This document shows positions 24,752 to 38,420 of a stretch of 64,000 bases of DNA, piece after piece. Where the stretch lies: NCBI RefSeq assembly GCF_964199755.1, contig NC_133903.1, positions 6,837,001 to 6,901,000 of the forward strand, in the 5' to 3' direction. Source of the DNA: Larus michahellis (taxonomy: Eukaryota > Chordata > Aves > Charadriiformes > Laridae). Below the pieces are notes generated by a model. That model had not been told where the DNA came from. It was given only the letters and a program-made list of their open reading frames with translations, and ran no database searches. The translations under genes were made by a program, and so were the position numbers. Position 1 is the stretch's first letter; the number at the start of each line of letters is the position of its first letter.

Positions 24752-25709
24752 ATTCTCGGTCCAATTTTGTTCAGTATAGTCATTAATGACTTGGATGATG
24801 GGACAGAGTGTATCCTCAGCAAGTTCGCTGATGATACCAAACTGGGAGGGGTGGCTGACACTCCGGAGGGCTGTGCTGCCATCCAGCATGACCTGGACAG
24901 GCTGGAGAGCTGGGCAGGGAAGAACCTAATGAAGTTCAACAAAAGCAAGTGCAAGGTCCTCCACCTGGGGAGGAAGAATGCTAAGCACCAGTATAGGTTA
25001 GGGGTGGACCTGCTGGGAAGTAGTTCTGAGGAGAAGGATCTAGGGGTCCTGGTAGACAGTAAATTATCCATGAGCCAACAATGTGCCCTTGTTGCCAAAA
25101 AGGCCAATGGAATCCTGGGCTGCATAGGGAAGAGTGTGGCCAGTAGGTCGAAGGAGGTCATTCCCCCCCTCTGCTCTGCACTGGTGAGGCCACAACTGGA
25201 ATACTGCATCCAGTTTTGGGCTCCCCAGTTCAAGAGGGACAGGGAACTACTGGAGCGGGTCCAGCGTAGGGCAACTAAGATGATTGAGGGACTGGAGCAC
25301 CTCCCTTATGAGGAAAGGCTGAGAGAGCTGGGACTCTTCAGCCTGGAGAAGAGAAGGCTGAGGGGACACCTTATTATGGCATACAAGTATCTAAAGGGTG
25401 GGTTGAAGGAGGATAGTGCCAGACTCTTTTCATTGGTTCCCAGTGACAGGATGAGGGGTAACGGGCACAAGTTAGAACATAGGAGGTTCCGTTCAAGTAC
25501 ACGGAAAAACTTCTCTACAGTGAGGGTGACAGAGCACTGGAACAGGCTGCCCAGGGAGGTTGTGGAGTCCCCTTCTCTGGAGACTTTCAAGACTCGCCTG
25601 GATGCAGCCCTGAGGGATGTGCTCTGGGCAATCCTGCTTTAGCAGGGGAGTTGGACTAGATGATCTCTAGAGGTCCCTCCCAACTCTGAAGTTTCTGTGA
25701 TTCTGTGAC
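24752..25709 (+). mobile_element. CR1 non-LTR retrotransposon with an uninterrupted partial reverse transcriptase frame
   Basis: A continuous reading frame from 24,581 to 25,642 encodes, from about 24,752 onward, the C-terminal part of CR1 ORF2. It has the reverse-transcriptase start ILGPILF, the catalytic box in the form FADD (residues 82-85 of the frame), the strings CKVLHLGR and LVRPQLEYC, and the typical C-terminus [18 protein letters not shown]...[22 protein letters not shown]. The first 57 codons of the frame do not resemble CR1 and are flanking sequence. The element ends with GGTTCC-type 3' UTR and a TTCTGTGATTCTGTGA tail at about 25,693-25,709. It lacks the endonuclease domain and the N-terminal half of reverse transcriptase, so it is a dead-on-arrival, 5'-truncated copy. 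The unbroken frame over 290 codons indicates a recent insertion. Confidence 0.95.
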
Positions 25710-25714
25710 TATGG

Positions 25715-28700
25715 GACACCTCCATGCCCAAGAGAGGAGCAAGCCCAGGGCAGGATCCAGCTGGTGAGGGGCTGCCTCCTTCCCCCCTCCGGCTGCTCAC
25801 ATCTCCATTTTTTAAGCATTGCAACGGTTGAAAAATGAACTTTGTGTCCATTTTATCATAAAAGATCCCGGGCTTTTTAAGCCCAGCTTTATAAACAGTG
25901 ATGAAAGGTCCTGCAACGGGCAGAGGTCTGCTTTTGAAATTGAACAAATTGTTGTTTTATGGTTCCCGTGTGGGGGGGGTGCTGTAAATCTCCGAGCATT
26001 TAACGCATCTGTTCTTTTCCAACCACGCTACCAGCGTCTCAAGGAGGAGAAGGAGAAATATCTGACATTTCCTGACATCGTCTGCTCTCACAGCCCCCGG
26101 GAGTTCCTCAGGAAAGTTTTTAAAGTAATATTTATGGATGATCATGGTGAATCAGGCCCTAAAAGGTACAGAGACAGGACTGTTGTTCATTAACATTTGG
26201 AAACTGTGCACTGAGGATTTCCCTGTGGAGGGGCAAAAGAAATGGAGTGAAAGTGAAATAGCTTTCGAGTTAATCCAGATCTTCTTTAACATTATTGTTG
26301 TTGGTAAAAATCAGAACCTTATTTTGGATGAAGAAAAAAAAAAATAGAAGTACATTTTTGGGATGGTTTTCCTCAAAATAGTATTCTTTCCAAAATTCCA
26401 TAATGAGTTCCCTAGTAAAGGTATTTGTTCTTACTGATACATGGATACGTGGTTGAGTTTTGGTCTTTGTTCCTACATATCTCCGTAGTAAAACAACAAT
26501 ATATCTGCCCCGGCTAATACCTAGGAATAACTTCAATTTGGTGTTTTTTCCTGGAGATAACTTTCTCATTGCCACAAGCCATTTAGTTTCAATTTGATAA
26601 AAATGTTCTTAAAGCTTTGCACTCGCAACGGCTTTCACGTGATGTTCTCCAAGTTAAACTTCCCCATCTCAGTAAATAACAGATCTTTCACCGAGACTTG
26701 TAAAATCCCTCAGCAGTTACTCAGTATTAATTACTCGAGTTTTATGAATAGGAAAGCTGAGCACAGGAGGAGGGATGGTTTGGTGGAGTGCGAGTGCAAT
26801 AGCATCCTGGGGTTTCAGTTTTCAGTGCCTTTTCTTAAGGGCAACACCGGTGCCCTTCTGAGTTAAAAGCCTCCTATAGACTTCACTGATAACACAAACT
26901 CCCCAGAGCTGAGCCAGGGTTTCTCCTTAAACGTGTTTATGTAAAGTAGCTTTGGAACAGATTTATTCGAATGAATGCATGGAGAAGATAAGGCCACACG
27001 TGTCCTTTGGGCTAGCTGTTTCTTTCAGTGTAATGTCTTGAGGCTTATCGGAGTGTGCCTGAGATTAGAATTAGCCAGAGAAAGAGAAAATTAGGGTATA
27101 TTGGCAAAACAACATACAGATTCCTCCATGATCTCCAGGGTTTTAATTTCTTGGGACTTTTGCTGTGACCCTGCATATCCTGCTCCCAGAAGGGACCACC
27201 AGCAGATTCCTGCGTCTCCTGGCACCTCCCCTGTAGGAATGGTGTTTCCTTGGCGTCTTCTATCCATGGTGTTGTGCAGGTGGGCAGAAGACCCAAGCTG
27301 CTGATGGATGGAGCGCATGGGGTACACAGGGCCTTTGCGTCCAGCACTGCAATGACAGGGTCAACAGCAGCCACAGCTTATTGATGTTGGTGAACCTACA
27401 CCACACTAGGCCGCCATCCTGATGGTCCAGGTGATAGGATCGGTGGACAAAGCATCTGAAATTGTCAGCTTTGGGTCTCTTTCCTTAAGCATGGGATGGT
27501 TTCAGTGTAACTGAGCCTCTGCATGAGGCGGTTTTGATGTGCAGAGCCACACGGATGCAGAGGTGTGCATACCCACACAGCCCCCAGGAATGATTTCCAC
27601 GGAGCAGCAGCTGCTCCACCCCTCTTTTTAAGAGGTGATGTACCTAACAATGCAAAACATCAGGAACAACCAGGTAGTAAAAAGAAAATGCTTCCTTCTT
27701 ATCATGTGACATCCCACCTTCGCAGTGCGTGCTGGAGCTCTGGTACCTCTGGTTTTCCAATGCAGGGGTGATGGGCAGCCAGAAGGACCCGCTTGCACAC
27801 ATTCATCCATGAGCAAAATCCTCCAGCGAGGAACTGCTCTTGACTCGGCTCCCCTGCTCGACTCTGTGTGTACTTGGCACAAGGCAGGAGGTGAAGAGCT
27901 CAGCCCGGGTAGAGCAAACCTTTCCTCCGTGTTCCTGTGATACTGGGGCCCCAGAGAGGCAGCAGGCAAGACGACGATGATTTTTTGCCTGACGTGCTGA
28001 GCTACAGCTGGTCTACCCCGTCCTCTCGGGAGCGGGACGAGGATCGGGGCGCAAAGCCACGATGACTTCACCAGCAGCGCGAGGGTAGGACGGTGTCCAG
28101 CTGACCCTTGCGAAACACCCTGCTGAGCGCGCTGGCCCGTGGGCACACTTCCCGGCGCCGAGCATGCCCTGCCATCGCGCGGTCCTCGCTTCAGTTACTT
28201 ATAACCCAATACAGGCATCGAAAAAGGGGGTTTTTTTTTGCTTTTCAATGACTTCATGAATCCAAGGCACTGCCAATTATCTATCATTCATGGCATTTAA
28301 AACGTCAACGCCTCCTTCCCAAATGAAAATGGAGTTAAAGGTCCTGGGCTTCCCTGTGCCCCTTGCTCTTCGTCATCCCACAACGGGGCCATGGAGCTTT
28401 GCCTTTTAGGAAGCCATCAAAGCAATCCTGCCTCTCCCTCTGCTCAGATAAACTGTATTTGCAGAAGACTATGGCCATGCGATCCTGCACCCAGCGCATG
28501 CGATGGCACCCGGGGCAGGACCCTGGGACACATCCAGTGGAGAGCCTGGATTAGCTGTTCCTCAGATTTGTCATCGCAGCTCAGGAGCTACTGGGGGACA
28601 GCCATGTTTGGTCTGCGGTGGTCTGTCCCTGGTCTGTCCAGCCCAGAGGTAATCAACCCCAGACTAGGTGCTCTAGCTCTTTGCTCATGACTCCTATGCC

Positions 28701-31700
28701 TTTCCAACATCTCTGTTAAAAAGAAACCTCCATCTCTCCCCCTCGCTTCCTTTTCGCTGAGACTCTGCTTGGAACTTGCATAAATCTTGCCCAAAAATAA
28801 CACTGGCCGCTCTCCCAGCTGTGGGCGTCGTGACTTCTGCGCAGGGAAGGGAAGGCTGCGATCTGATTTGTTTCATGGCAGATTTCGGTCAGCTTTGGCA
28901 CCCCTCCATCCTCGCTGGTACCAAATTTACAAGGTTCCTCTTTCCAGCTTTTCACTCTTCTCTTGGGCTTACCTCTGCCTCTCTGAGGCCTCGTCTCTGG
29001 AAAGCCGCGGCGTTTTCTTGGCCCAGCTGCCTGCGAAACGTGGCACAGACAAACCAATAAAAGTAGCCAATAAACTCGGCGAGTTTTCTTTCCTTTGCTG
29101 CAACTGGCCAAGGCAGCGCCGCTTCCTTTGGGATGACATTAAAATACAGCAGAGAGGATGAGACTCGGATCCTTTTCTGTTTCTTTCCCGGCCCATGTAT
29201 GATTTTTCCACCGGTGCGAGAAGAGTTCTGAGAATTTTTTTAAAAGGGAAAATAGTTATAGACTACGGGTGCCGGCGGGCTCAGCCTGGGGTCCTTACTC
29301 TGTTAGGTCAGTGGTGTCTAATCCAAACTGGAATGAAAACCAAGGACCTGATGCCCAGCTGGTGCAAATTAGTCAAACTCGTGTGATTTCAATGAGCTTG
29401 ATATCCACAGATCATCTATGCCGATAGCTCCCTTGCATGCTCCTGGTGAGAGGTACTATAAGGAGAAGAAGGGCAAGTTCTTCCTCTTGGAAATCCTTCC
29501 ACCTTCTCTGTGCAGAGAGGAAGGACATCGAGGGAGCTGAGCCCTGGCTGATCCATGGGGGTGGAGGACCTTTGAGACAATCCACGCTACCAGACAGCTG
29601 AGCTTGTTCCTTATCTTTCTATCCATGTAGGGTAAATCAGGAGGAAAATGTACTGAAATGGTAGGAATGACCCATCAGCCCATCAAAATAGCCTTTGCCA
29701 TGGGGGAATGGCAGCAGGAGAGGCCCTGGGAGGCTGGCAAGGGAGCCCTGACACTGCTCCAGGGCTCTGGCCAGCCTGGAAACGCAATATACCGCTGGTT
29801 TGCAAGAGCCCCGGAGTGACCCGCTTATGCAGTGCTGGTGGGGCCAGCCATAGCCTTTTGGGATGGGGAAAACCCTGCTGGTGGCTGCAGCCCTGCCAAG
29901 GACAAGGGACATCCTTTGAGGTGAACTACGGTAAGTCACGTAACCCCCAGGGCTGAGTCCCCATGTGGGACACCGGCTCCAACTGAAGACACAGTGACCC
30001 CCGTTGACAGCGACGACTTGTGTTACTTCAGCAGGAAAACTGCTTTTCTCTCTCCCCTGGGTATGGTTATTGATTCCCTGCACTCGTGGTGGGAAGCAGG
30101 GACCCTTCCCTCCGGCTGGGAGCCCAGAAAGCTCCTCTCTCAGCCAACGCTTTGTCTTGGTACAGTCCTGGCCTTTCTGCACTGTATTAATTTAAGATGC
30201 TGTGAAGTGAGAGGGCTGGGGGTGGAGGATGCTGTCTAAAACTTGTTCGGAGCCTTTGCTGGATAAATCCCCATGGAATTTGATTTAAACGAGCTGACAC
30301 CAGTATGAATCATGCCAGCATTACCAGCTCTTGAACACTTCCTACCAACTGCCTGCAGGGCTCTTGCTTTCTTTAGTTAAAGTGAAGACTAAAAGCATCT
30401 AAAACTGTTTAAGACCTCTGTCCTAAAAGAATACTTTTTTTTTTTTTCTCTCCTTTTCACTGTAGGAAGAAACAACATCTGCTATAAAAATCTGCTGGCC
30501 GGGGGCAGTGGGAGCGGATACCACTTATCACGGTTTGGCTATTGGAGGCAGCGGCTGGTTCCCAGCAGAAAGTGTCTCAGCCCCGTGATCATGGCGTTTA
30601 CCGAATGCCATCTCATCTGTCTGCAAGCTGGACAGATTAGATAGACGCAGAGAGGAGGGAGAGCTAGGGAAAAAATAAAAGGATAGAGGGAATCGGATAG
30701 GAAGGAGGAAGGAAAGACTTCCAGGAAAGGGAAGGAGACAACACTGTATTTACAGATATTTACCTGGGCCTAAGTGAAGTCTCCTAAACGCTGGTGGGAC
30801 ACAAAGTCAGGCTGCTTTATAGTAAAGCAAGGCCTGTGAGGTAGCGTGTCTGTGCCTGCGCTTTAGCTGAAGAGTGACATCTCTGAAGAGGCAGGAAAGT
30901 GGTCAGGAGCAAGCATGAAACATGTAAGATTGCAGAATTCAAAAGGATAAACATTATTTGATACCTTATTTATAGGGCACCACAGGGGAAAGGTAAAGGT
31001 TTCAGAAAAGAAAGAAGCACTTTAATTTTATCTGGAGATTTTCCAACAATAAAATCTAATCCATCATTCTCTCTGTGTGACTGCTCTTAATGAAAATTTA
31101 GAGGCTGTGACTGAAATTTAGAATTCACAGGGGATACTATTAGGAAGATGTCTAGCAGCTATGCAAAACCTGTTATATCATAGCCCCTGCCAAAGGCCGG
31201 GGAAGAGTGGAGTGTGAAACGGACAGCTTTTAATTTGGCGTGCCGAGGCTCCGCAGCGCCGAGCCTTCCTCTCCCGGGTGGCGGCGGTGGGACTCCTCGG
31301 GGCTCGCGGTGGCCGTTCATCCAGTGGGCTCCCACCGGGATCAGCTCATCGGGTGACAGCCAGGCTCCGGCAACGGCAGCTGTGGCATTGATTTCAAAAG
31401 AGATGGGATTTGGCCCATTTACATTTACTTTTCACCCAAAGCACCTTCTTCACCCTACGTTAGTCCCTCAGTGGTGACGAGAGCCGTAAGTCTCCTCTAA
31501 TACAATCTCTGTGTTTCTTGCCCAGGTTTATTGATCACGTTATTAAGAGCTTTCCAAAAAGAAGAGAACAAAATTATTTTCTGGCCTGAAGTTTCTTCCA
31601 AGACTGAGTGGAGATCCTGCGTTGAGGCAAGGGCTGTTGGACACCATCATGGGAAGGACATCCTGGCTACCTGCCGGGCTTGGCGAGGGCTGCAGCACCC

Positions 31701-34700
31701 ACGCAACTCCACTGCCGGCTGTCCTTGGCCATGCACCTTGCTCCTGCCCAACACCAGCACTGCACCGCTCGGCCAGCGAAAAGGTATTGGCAGTGCTTGG
31801 CGGGGTCGTAGATGTATTTTCCTGTTCGTCACTTCGATAGAGACCGTTCAAATCCCTCGCACACGGGCCATGCAGCCCCAGTTACTGCTGGTTATTGAAC
31901 GTGCGCGCTCTCCGGGAACCCCCAGGACCATCAGCCCACGCTTGGTGCTGCGCAGAGCCAAGCAGTGCCTTTCAGCTGAGGGTGACCCCGAGGGGAAGGC
32001 TGACCATCTCTAATCGTTACCAATCCTCCACGCTTTATTTGTAATCAGAGCAGATCGCTAGACTGTTTCCAATACTTTTTAATGGGCAAAAAGGGGCTTC
32101 GATTATAAAGACAATAATGGTAAATTATTTAAGGGCCTGGATGTACATCATGAATCAGTTTAATACCAAAGTCACTGCCAATTATTCAACTGATTCAAAA
32201 TGAGACTCCATCACAAAATGTTAAATCACAGGATAAATCTGTCCTGGGAAGGGCTTTAGTAATCAAAATTCTCTCAAAGCAGAAAAAGCTTTTCTAAAAG
32301 CAGGGGGGAAAAAAAGGTTACCGCTTAAGCCAGACATTATATAGTAATGCCAGATGTTAAACAGTTGACTTAAATTATTGGCAACTATCAAATGCAAGAT
32401 ACTAATACTACTGGTTGCAAAGCTATGCCACCAAGTTTGTAATCTGTGGAATGGGCTTAAATATTCCTTTAATTTTCTGCCTATGGATAACAGGCAATTT
32501 GGATTAGCTTCCGCAGAATAATAACCTCCTAATTCTCAGCAGATGAGTATAAGCCTTCTGCAACATCAAAAAAACGAGACCATGCTTAATATGTAACCTT
32601 TAATGGCATATGTTTTTAAATTATATGACTCCATTGGACCTGTGTAATTAAGCACGAGAAATGCCTGAAACCACTCTGCCTGCCTCGCAGACAGCAGAAG
32701 GCACCTAGGTAGTCCCCCGCTCCCAAATGCAGAACAAAACATCAAAAAAAGCATTCACAGATTTGCACGTCAATCTTCTCTACCCCAAAAATTGCCTTTT
32801 AAAAACGTTGCCATGAATCCCTGTGGCTGGAGAACGCCAACATCACTCGGAGCTGGGGCTCAGCCCGTACCCATCTGCCCATTTGGGTTCTCAATTTCTC
32901 GCAGCGGCTCTGCCTTTTTCCCTCTCCTTCATGCACTCCTCCCAGCTACGTCACCGTTTGTCCAGCAGGATCTGGGGGCCAGGACTGACACCTATTTATT
33001 TATTTGCGCAGCACCCAGCCCGGAGTGTGTAATCCTTTATAACTCCAGCCAGGTGTCCTGCAACAACCCTCCTGCGTGGCCTCAGTGGCTGCTTGCCATC
33101 CATGCTAAAGAAAATGGGATCTGGGCACCTCCTGACTCGGTCTAGGACTGGTAGGGACTTTCTCGTCCCCTGCGCAGCTCAGGCACGCATCTCTTCCCGC
33201 TGGCCTGGCAGCATGACCATGAGCTGGGGCACCTCATGTCTTGGAGGAAGAGATTTGTTCTCTTTCTGTGCCGGGCTTGGGATGTGTTAGAAATAAAAGG
33301 GGCAGAGTCACAGCTTGGCCTGTTCTCCAGCCGATCGCTCGTCAGCGTGTGTGTTGTGTGAAGGCTGAGACTCCCCAGCGCAGCCACAAACCGACATGGC
33401 CCATGGGCTACCCGGAGGCATGAGGACAGCCCCCAGCCTGACCCGCTTGCTGCAAACTGTAATAAAATGTCCTGTGAGTCTGGGCTCAGGCTGAAGTAAC
33501 AAAACTCAGCTGTTCAGATGAGCCAAAGCCCACATTTGCTTTTGTTTTGATTTTTTTTTTATTTCTTTTTCCTTGATACAGAGCTGGACGCATTTGAGAG
33601 CATGGACAGCAGGGCTGGGCTTCTTCCTGCCTTTACACCGGGGGGGGACAACCGTGCTTAAAAGCTGGAAGATGGGTGAAACGGCGGTGAGGAAAGGGTC
33701 AAAACACATCCCTCCGACTGCGAGCAAAAGAAAAATGTTGGCAGAGCAAACCTTGCCACAGGAATAAAAGGTTGTCCTGACTGTTCATATTACTCCACAT
33801 GGGGTGAGTAAAACTGTCGGTCGGACTGAAGCGTCTGATATACAAAGGGGAATAAAAACTCATTAAAGGTCTAAAAGGAAACCCTATTAAAATACCAACT
33901 ATAAAATGGAGGAGACTTGATCACCCTAGTGCTAGAGAAGTGTCAGGGTTTGAATGAACCTGACTTTTTTTTTTTTTTTTTTTCCCCCCCCCCGAAAGCA
34001 GAGGAAATGTGTTTTGTGGAAAGCCAGGTGGGATGAGGGGCAGGTAGAGTGTCAAAGAGCACTGATAATATTTCAGGGTCTCGCTAGGAGCCTGAAATAC
34101 GAAGGGGATTTATTCGGCTTTCGGCAGGGAGGAGAGTGCTAGCAGATTTTTGAAGGCATTCCAACGAGGTTCATATTCATCTGTTTCTTAAATCGAGAGC
34201 TCTTGGCTGCTGCTGTGCCGAGGTAGGGCGCATCTCTACTTCTCCTCTCTCCTGCCCGGGACGCAAGCTGGCTCGTAGCCAAAGGCAAATTAGCGCCAGT
34301 GGGTCCTTGAGATTCTCCTGCCCTGGCCCGGCTGTTGTCCCCCAGAAAAGCCAACAAACCAGACCATTTTTACAGGGCCTGAAATACCCTGAGCGCAGTC
34401 TTTCTCACGGCATCTCATTTCGACTTTATTTGGTCTTGGGGAAGGAAAGAAATTATGAGGGGAAAGAGCTAAATGAACCATTTTCTTTCAAGCATTTAAA
34501 AACCATGTTGTCCCGTGAGCACTGGAAGTAGCGAAGTCTGGTTTCCAATGGATTCGTGCCTCATGGTCGATGGACTTTTAAACCGAACTGGGGCTGCAAC
34601 AGGCTTTCACCCCTTCTTAGACACCAGAAAAGCCACGTGGGGAAAAAAGACATGATGAATACCTCACCCAGAGTAATTCCTGCCTGATCAGCCACCCCAG

Positions 34701-37700
34701 AGTCCCCTTCTTAAGCATTTTCCCCTATGCAGAGTCACTGGTGTCTCATAATCATGAATGCTACCAAGGCTTTTCCATGGCTTGGGAATTTTTGTCCTAT
34801 CTCTTCCTGGATTTGTAGTTTTCTGATCACGGTTGAACTCAGAGAAAGCATAAATGGAGGGTTTCTCTCTCACACACAGGCAGATCTCTTATCGGAACAC
34901 TTTTAGGAATGTGTTACCTTTGGGATTTCTACCTGCTGTCCCATTTGGTTGAAATGGGCACCAGAATTCAGTAATTATCGGGGGTTGGGGCTGTGAGGGA
35001 AACATGCACTCATACATGGGCTATCACCACAGAAATCTCATCTCCTCACAAAATCAGGGTTCAAGTAAAAGCTTGTTTCTTATTTAGATGGAGGTAGAGA
35101 GCCACTAAGGCAGACCCTGTGCTGTTTTCCTTGCTCCGCTACTGTTTCTCTCCTCCTGCACAGTGAGGCAAGTTTTTTCTCAACCCCTCCTGTTGGATCC
35201 TGGGTTTTGGAGAACACAGATGGTTTTCTCCTATCTCAGCAACATCAGGATACAAACAGGGCTTGCCATTCACTCATACGCACGTTATAATCACGTAAGT
35301 CCTGCTGCCTTATGAAACCTGAGCAGAGCTGATTCCATACAGCAGACGACACTTTGTCAGCCCATTGCAAGGCACTAGGAGGCACTTCAAAGATTATAGT
35401 GGGGTGGAACCCGCCTTCATGTCACCATGGAAAGTTTGCCCATTAACAGAGGCAATGAATCTGCAGAGATGCCAAAGGTAGCTAGAAAAGACCACAGCTC
35501 TTTTCCCAGAAGCTCAGTTATAAGAATCTCTTTTACCGTTCCTGCACTGAACATCTTTTTTTTGGGCCAAACAAGCACAAGAGCCATGACATGAGTCAGC
35601 TGCGAGTGCCTGGAAAGACCTGCGGCACCTTGGTTGGGCTCAGCAGACTGATAGATTAGCACTTGTCCACGTGGAATTGTAGGTTTCAATCCTCAGAGCC
35701 TTTTCCAGTCAATTGATCTATCCCAAGCCTTTCATCAGGTACAAATGGGCCTTTGACTTTCAACAGAATGAAGCAGCAGTAAATACAAATGGGACGTGAA
35801 AAGTTTTTTTGAACGGACATTTTAATGGTCTGTTCGCTCTACAGCTCTGCTGTTGCGGTCAGAGAGAAATTCCCCTTCTACTTCAGGAGCTGGTGGATAG
35901 AAACCCATTCCTCCAGCCCTCGTCTGTTCATTCCCAGGGAGCAGACGTCTTCTGCATTTTCATTTAGTGTTCCAACCTGGTCCAGACTGCTCCTCGTTGG
36001 GCCTCCTGGAAGTACCGATGTGGGTCCAGGATCTGGGACCACTGATCTGGGACCCTTCCACGCCTCTCCCCTGTAAAATAAACAAAGAGCGTGGCAGGGC
36101 TCTGGGGAGATGATGGGCACAGCCCCAACAGCCGGTAGCAGCTTTATTGATGCATGGTGCTGTGTCTTCCTTCCTTTATGTTACCCTCCAGACTGCAGCT
36201 AATTATTGTCTATATTCCACTCCTTTGAGGATGACAGATATCCCCAAATATACCCTCATCATCTTGATTCCCAAATCTCTATGGTTCCAGGCAGCTGACA
36301 TACATGACCCCATGCTGCGCCAAGCCCCAGCAAACAGCAGCACAGAGTTCCCACTTCCTTCGCACAGAAAGGGGCAGAGACAGTGTTTTGAGACATTTCT
36401 AGCACTTTATGGGCCAGCTCTTGCTGGCCATTGAAATGGATTCAACGCCAGCGTAATCTCTGGTCCTCTCACTGTGACTGTGGGAGTCCACTAGAAGCTG
36501 TTTCTCTTTTTTATTTATCTCCCACAGCTTGTGGCTGGCTCAGGAGAGGGCGTTATGTTTGACTTATGGGCTCAAGGAGCAGGAGAGACATCTCTTCACC
36601 CTAAATGCAAAATACACTGACCTACACAATGAAGACCGCAAAGCAGGAGCCTATGATGTCAACTCCAGACCGTGAGCTTTGCTAGGTCTGGGCACGAAAA
36701 CTGACATGGCAGAGCAGACTGAGCTCAGGCGATGTGAAATTTAACCAACATATTTTACACCCACACCACTAAAAATAGGACGCCGACGCCAACTCTTCAT
36801 CTGGAAAGAGAGGAAACACCAGTGTTGCTGTGTTTTGGATGAGGCACAGCACTGAAGTCCTGACCATATTTAGCCATAAGATCATCTCGTAGGATTTCTG
36901 CATGAGAGCGGAGTTTTAGAAAAATTATTCTGGCCAAGTGCCAGTTCTGCCTTTATTATTTCTCCCTGCTATCTCAATACTTCATTTCATCACCTAAATT
37001 GCTGTGCTGAGTTACTCGAGGCTGCTAAAATGCTGTCATGCTACAGAGGCAACTATGTGAAGGAAATGATGTCTCTGCTGAAAGTGCTCCATACAGCTGA
37101 AATCAGGCCACCTATTTAGGTGTCGAGTTTAGATTTTTCATTGTAAGTACAGAAACTTGAAACATTTTGCCCAAATGTGTTGAAAGCTACAAAGACATTA
37201 AAGATTATTCATGGAATAAATATTCATTTGCAGGAAGACATTTTTTTTTAACGCATGAATATTTCAGGCAGCGCGTTGCAATGTGTGCAGCCGCTTACAG
37301 AAAAAGGTGATCATATTCCGAGTGCTATTTCAATAGTTCCTAATATTAACGATACCTGGATCGTACTTCATTTTTTATGATTTAATGGCAGTTTCTGCTT
37401 AAGTTCCTAGATTTTCCTTAACTAATTACTAGTAATGAAAAATTCCCTGAGGATTGGTCTTCCAATTCTTCCATACCAGGTTCTGCAACGCTGTCACTTT
37501 GCTGATAACTTTTAACCACAAATGCTATGTTACACTTGCTGCCTTGAACACCAGAAAAAAATGTCCTTATTTTATTCGCAACTCCTCTGTCCGCTTTTTC
37601 CCATAGAAAAAGCGATTACTTTGCCAACAGCATATTAATATATTGCAGCTTTACATCTTCAGCTTTCCGTGTTTCAGAATTTCCATTTTTGAGGTACTGT

Positions 37701-38125
37701 CTGTCTGGCCGGTTCCTGCCTGAGCCTGTGTGGAGCTCTGGTACCATCTAGTGTTACTGGGGAAATCCTGAACGGTGGCTGGACGTGGATCTCATGCCGG
37801 GTTTGCAGCAGGAAAAGCCTGTCGTGACAGAAAGTGGCGATTCAGGATTATTTGAAAACATTTCCTCCGCCAGCAGCCGCTATCCTGGCCATGGTGGCTC
37901 AGGATGAGCCCGTCCCAGCCTGACTGCGAGGGAAGCAACTCTCCCAGCTGCAGGAAAGTGTCTTGGGCCACTGAGCCAGGCGTGTGCGCAGGTTGTCACC
38001 TGTGGGGCCTGGGCCCCCAAGATGCACCCCAAAAGGAGACACAATGGGGCTTCTCCACCTCCCTCTTCCCCTCCTGCAGGGCCTCACGCGCCAGGACGCC
38101 CCACAGGACCCTGCACTGACGCCGA
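25715..38125. other. Non-coding sequence, possible regulatory region
   Basis: No exon is supported in this 12.4-kb stretch. It contains long AT-rich, repeat-free blocks: about 26,100-26,760, 30,240-31,180, 32,030-32,800 and 36,880-37,700. These differ from the GC-rich surroundings and look like candidate conserved non-coding elements. Simple tracts include T runs at 30,437-30,450 and 33,967-33,983, the latter followed by a C run. A weak CTCF-like word (ACACTAGATGGTAC on the minus strand) lies near 37,740-37,760. Confidence 0.45.
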
Positions 38126-38129
38126 TTTC

Positions 38130-38420
38130 CCTCTCATTCCACAGCTCGCGGAGGATGAAGGGTTTATTTAATCACTTCTGCAGCCCCGCCGCTCAGGGAG
38201 CCGGGCCTGCACGGGGCGCACGGCCCTTGCCCTCACCAAAGATGGCGGCCCCGCCGCGGCTCTGCCACCCCGCTGTCAGGGCGGAAGTAGCGCGGGGAGC
38301 GTCACGGCGCGCACCCCTTTTCTGGGGTCGCCGCCTCGGAAGTATTTGTTGGTTCAAAGAGTGGCGGGTTTGAGCGGCTTGGTGGCGGCGGGAGCGGGGC
38401 CGGGGGCTGTACGGTGAGGG
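38130..38420 (+). promoter_or_regulatory. CpG-rich promoter and first, non-coding exon of the 710-residue gene
   Basis: This GC-rich, CpG-dense stretch follows AT-rich sequence abruptly. It contains a YY1 site (AAGATGGCGGC at 38,239-38,249) and two ETS/GABPA sites (CGGAAGT at 38,282-38,288 and 38,337-38,343) and has no TATA box. That combination is typical of broadly expressed vertebrate genes. A first exon probably starts between 38,240 and 38,340 and ends at 38,413, before a GTGAGG donor. The next acceptor (CCCCTTGTTTTTAG) ends at 38,920. The transcription start itself is inferred. Confidence 0.7.

Noticed and set aside
25819-26193. 124-codon frame with charged Lys/Glu content just after the CR1 element
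   Set aside because: No domain recognised, no conserved splice signals, and it lies in AT-rich sequence where such frames occur by chance.
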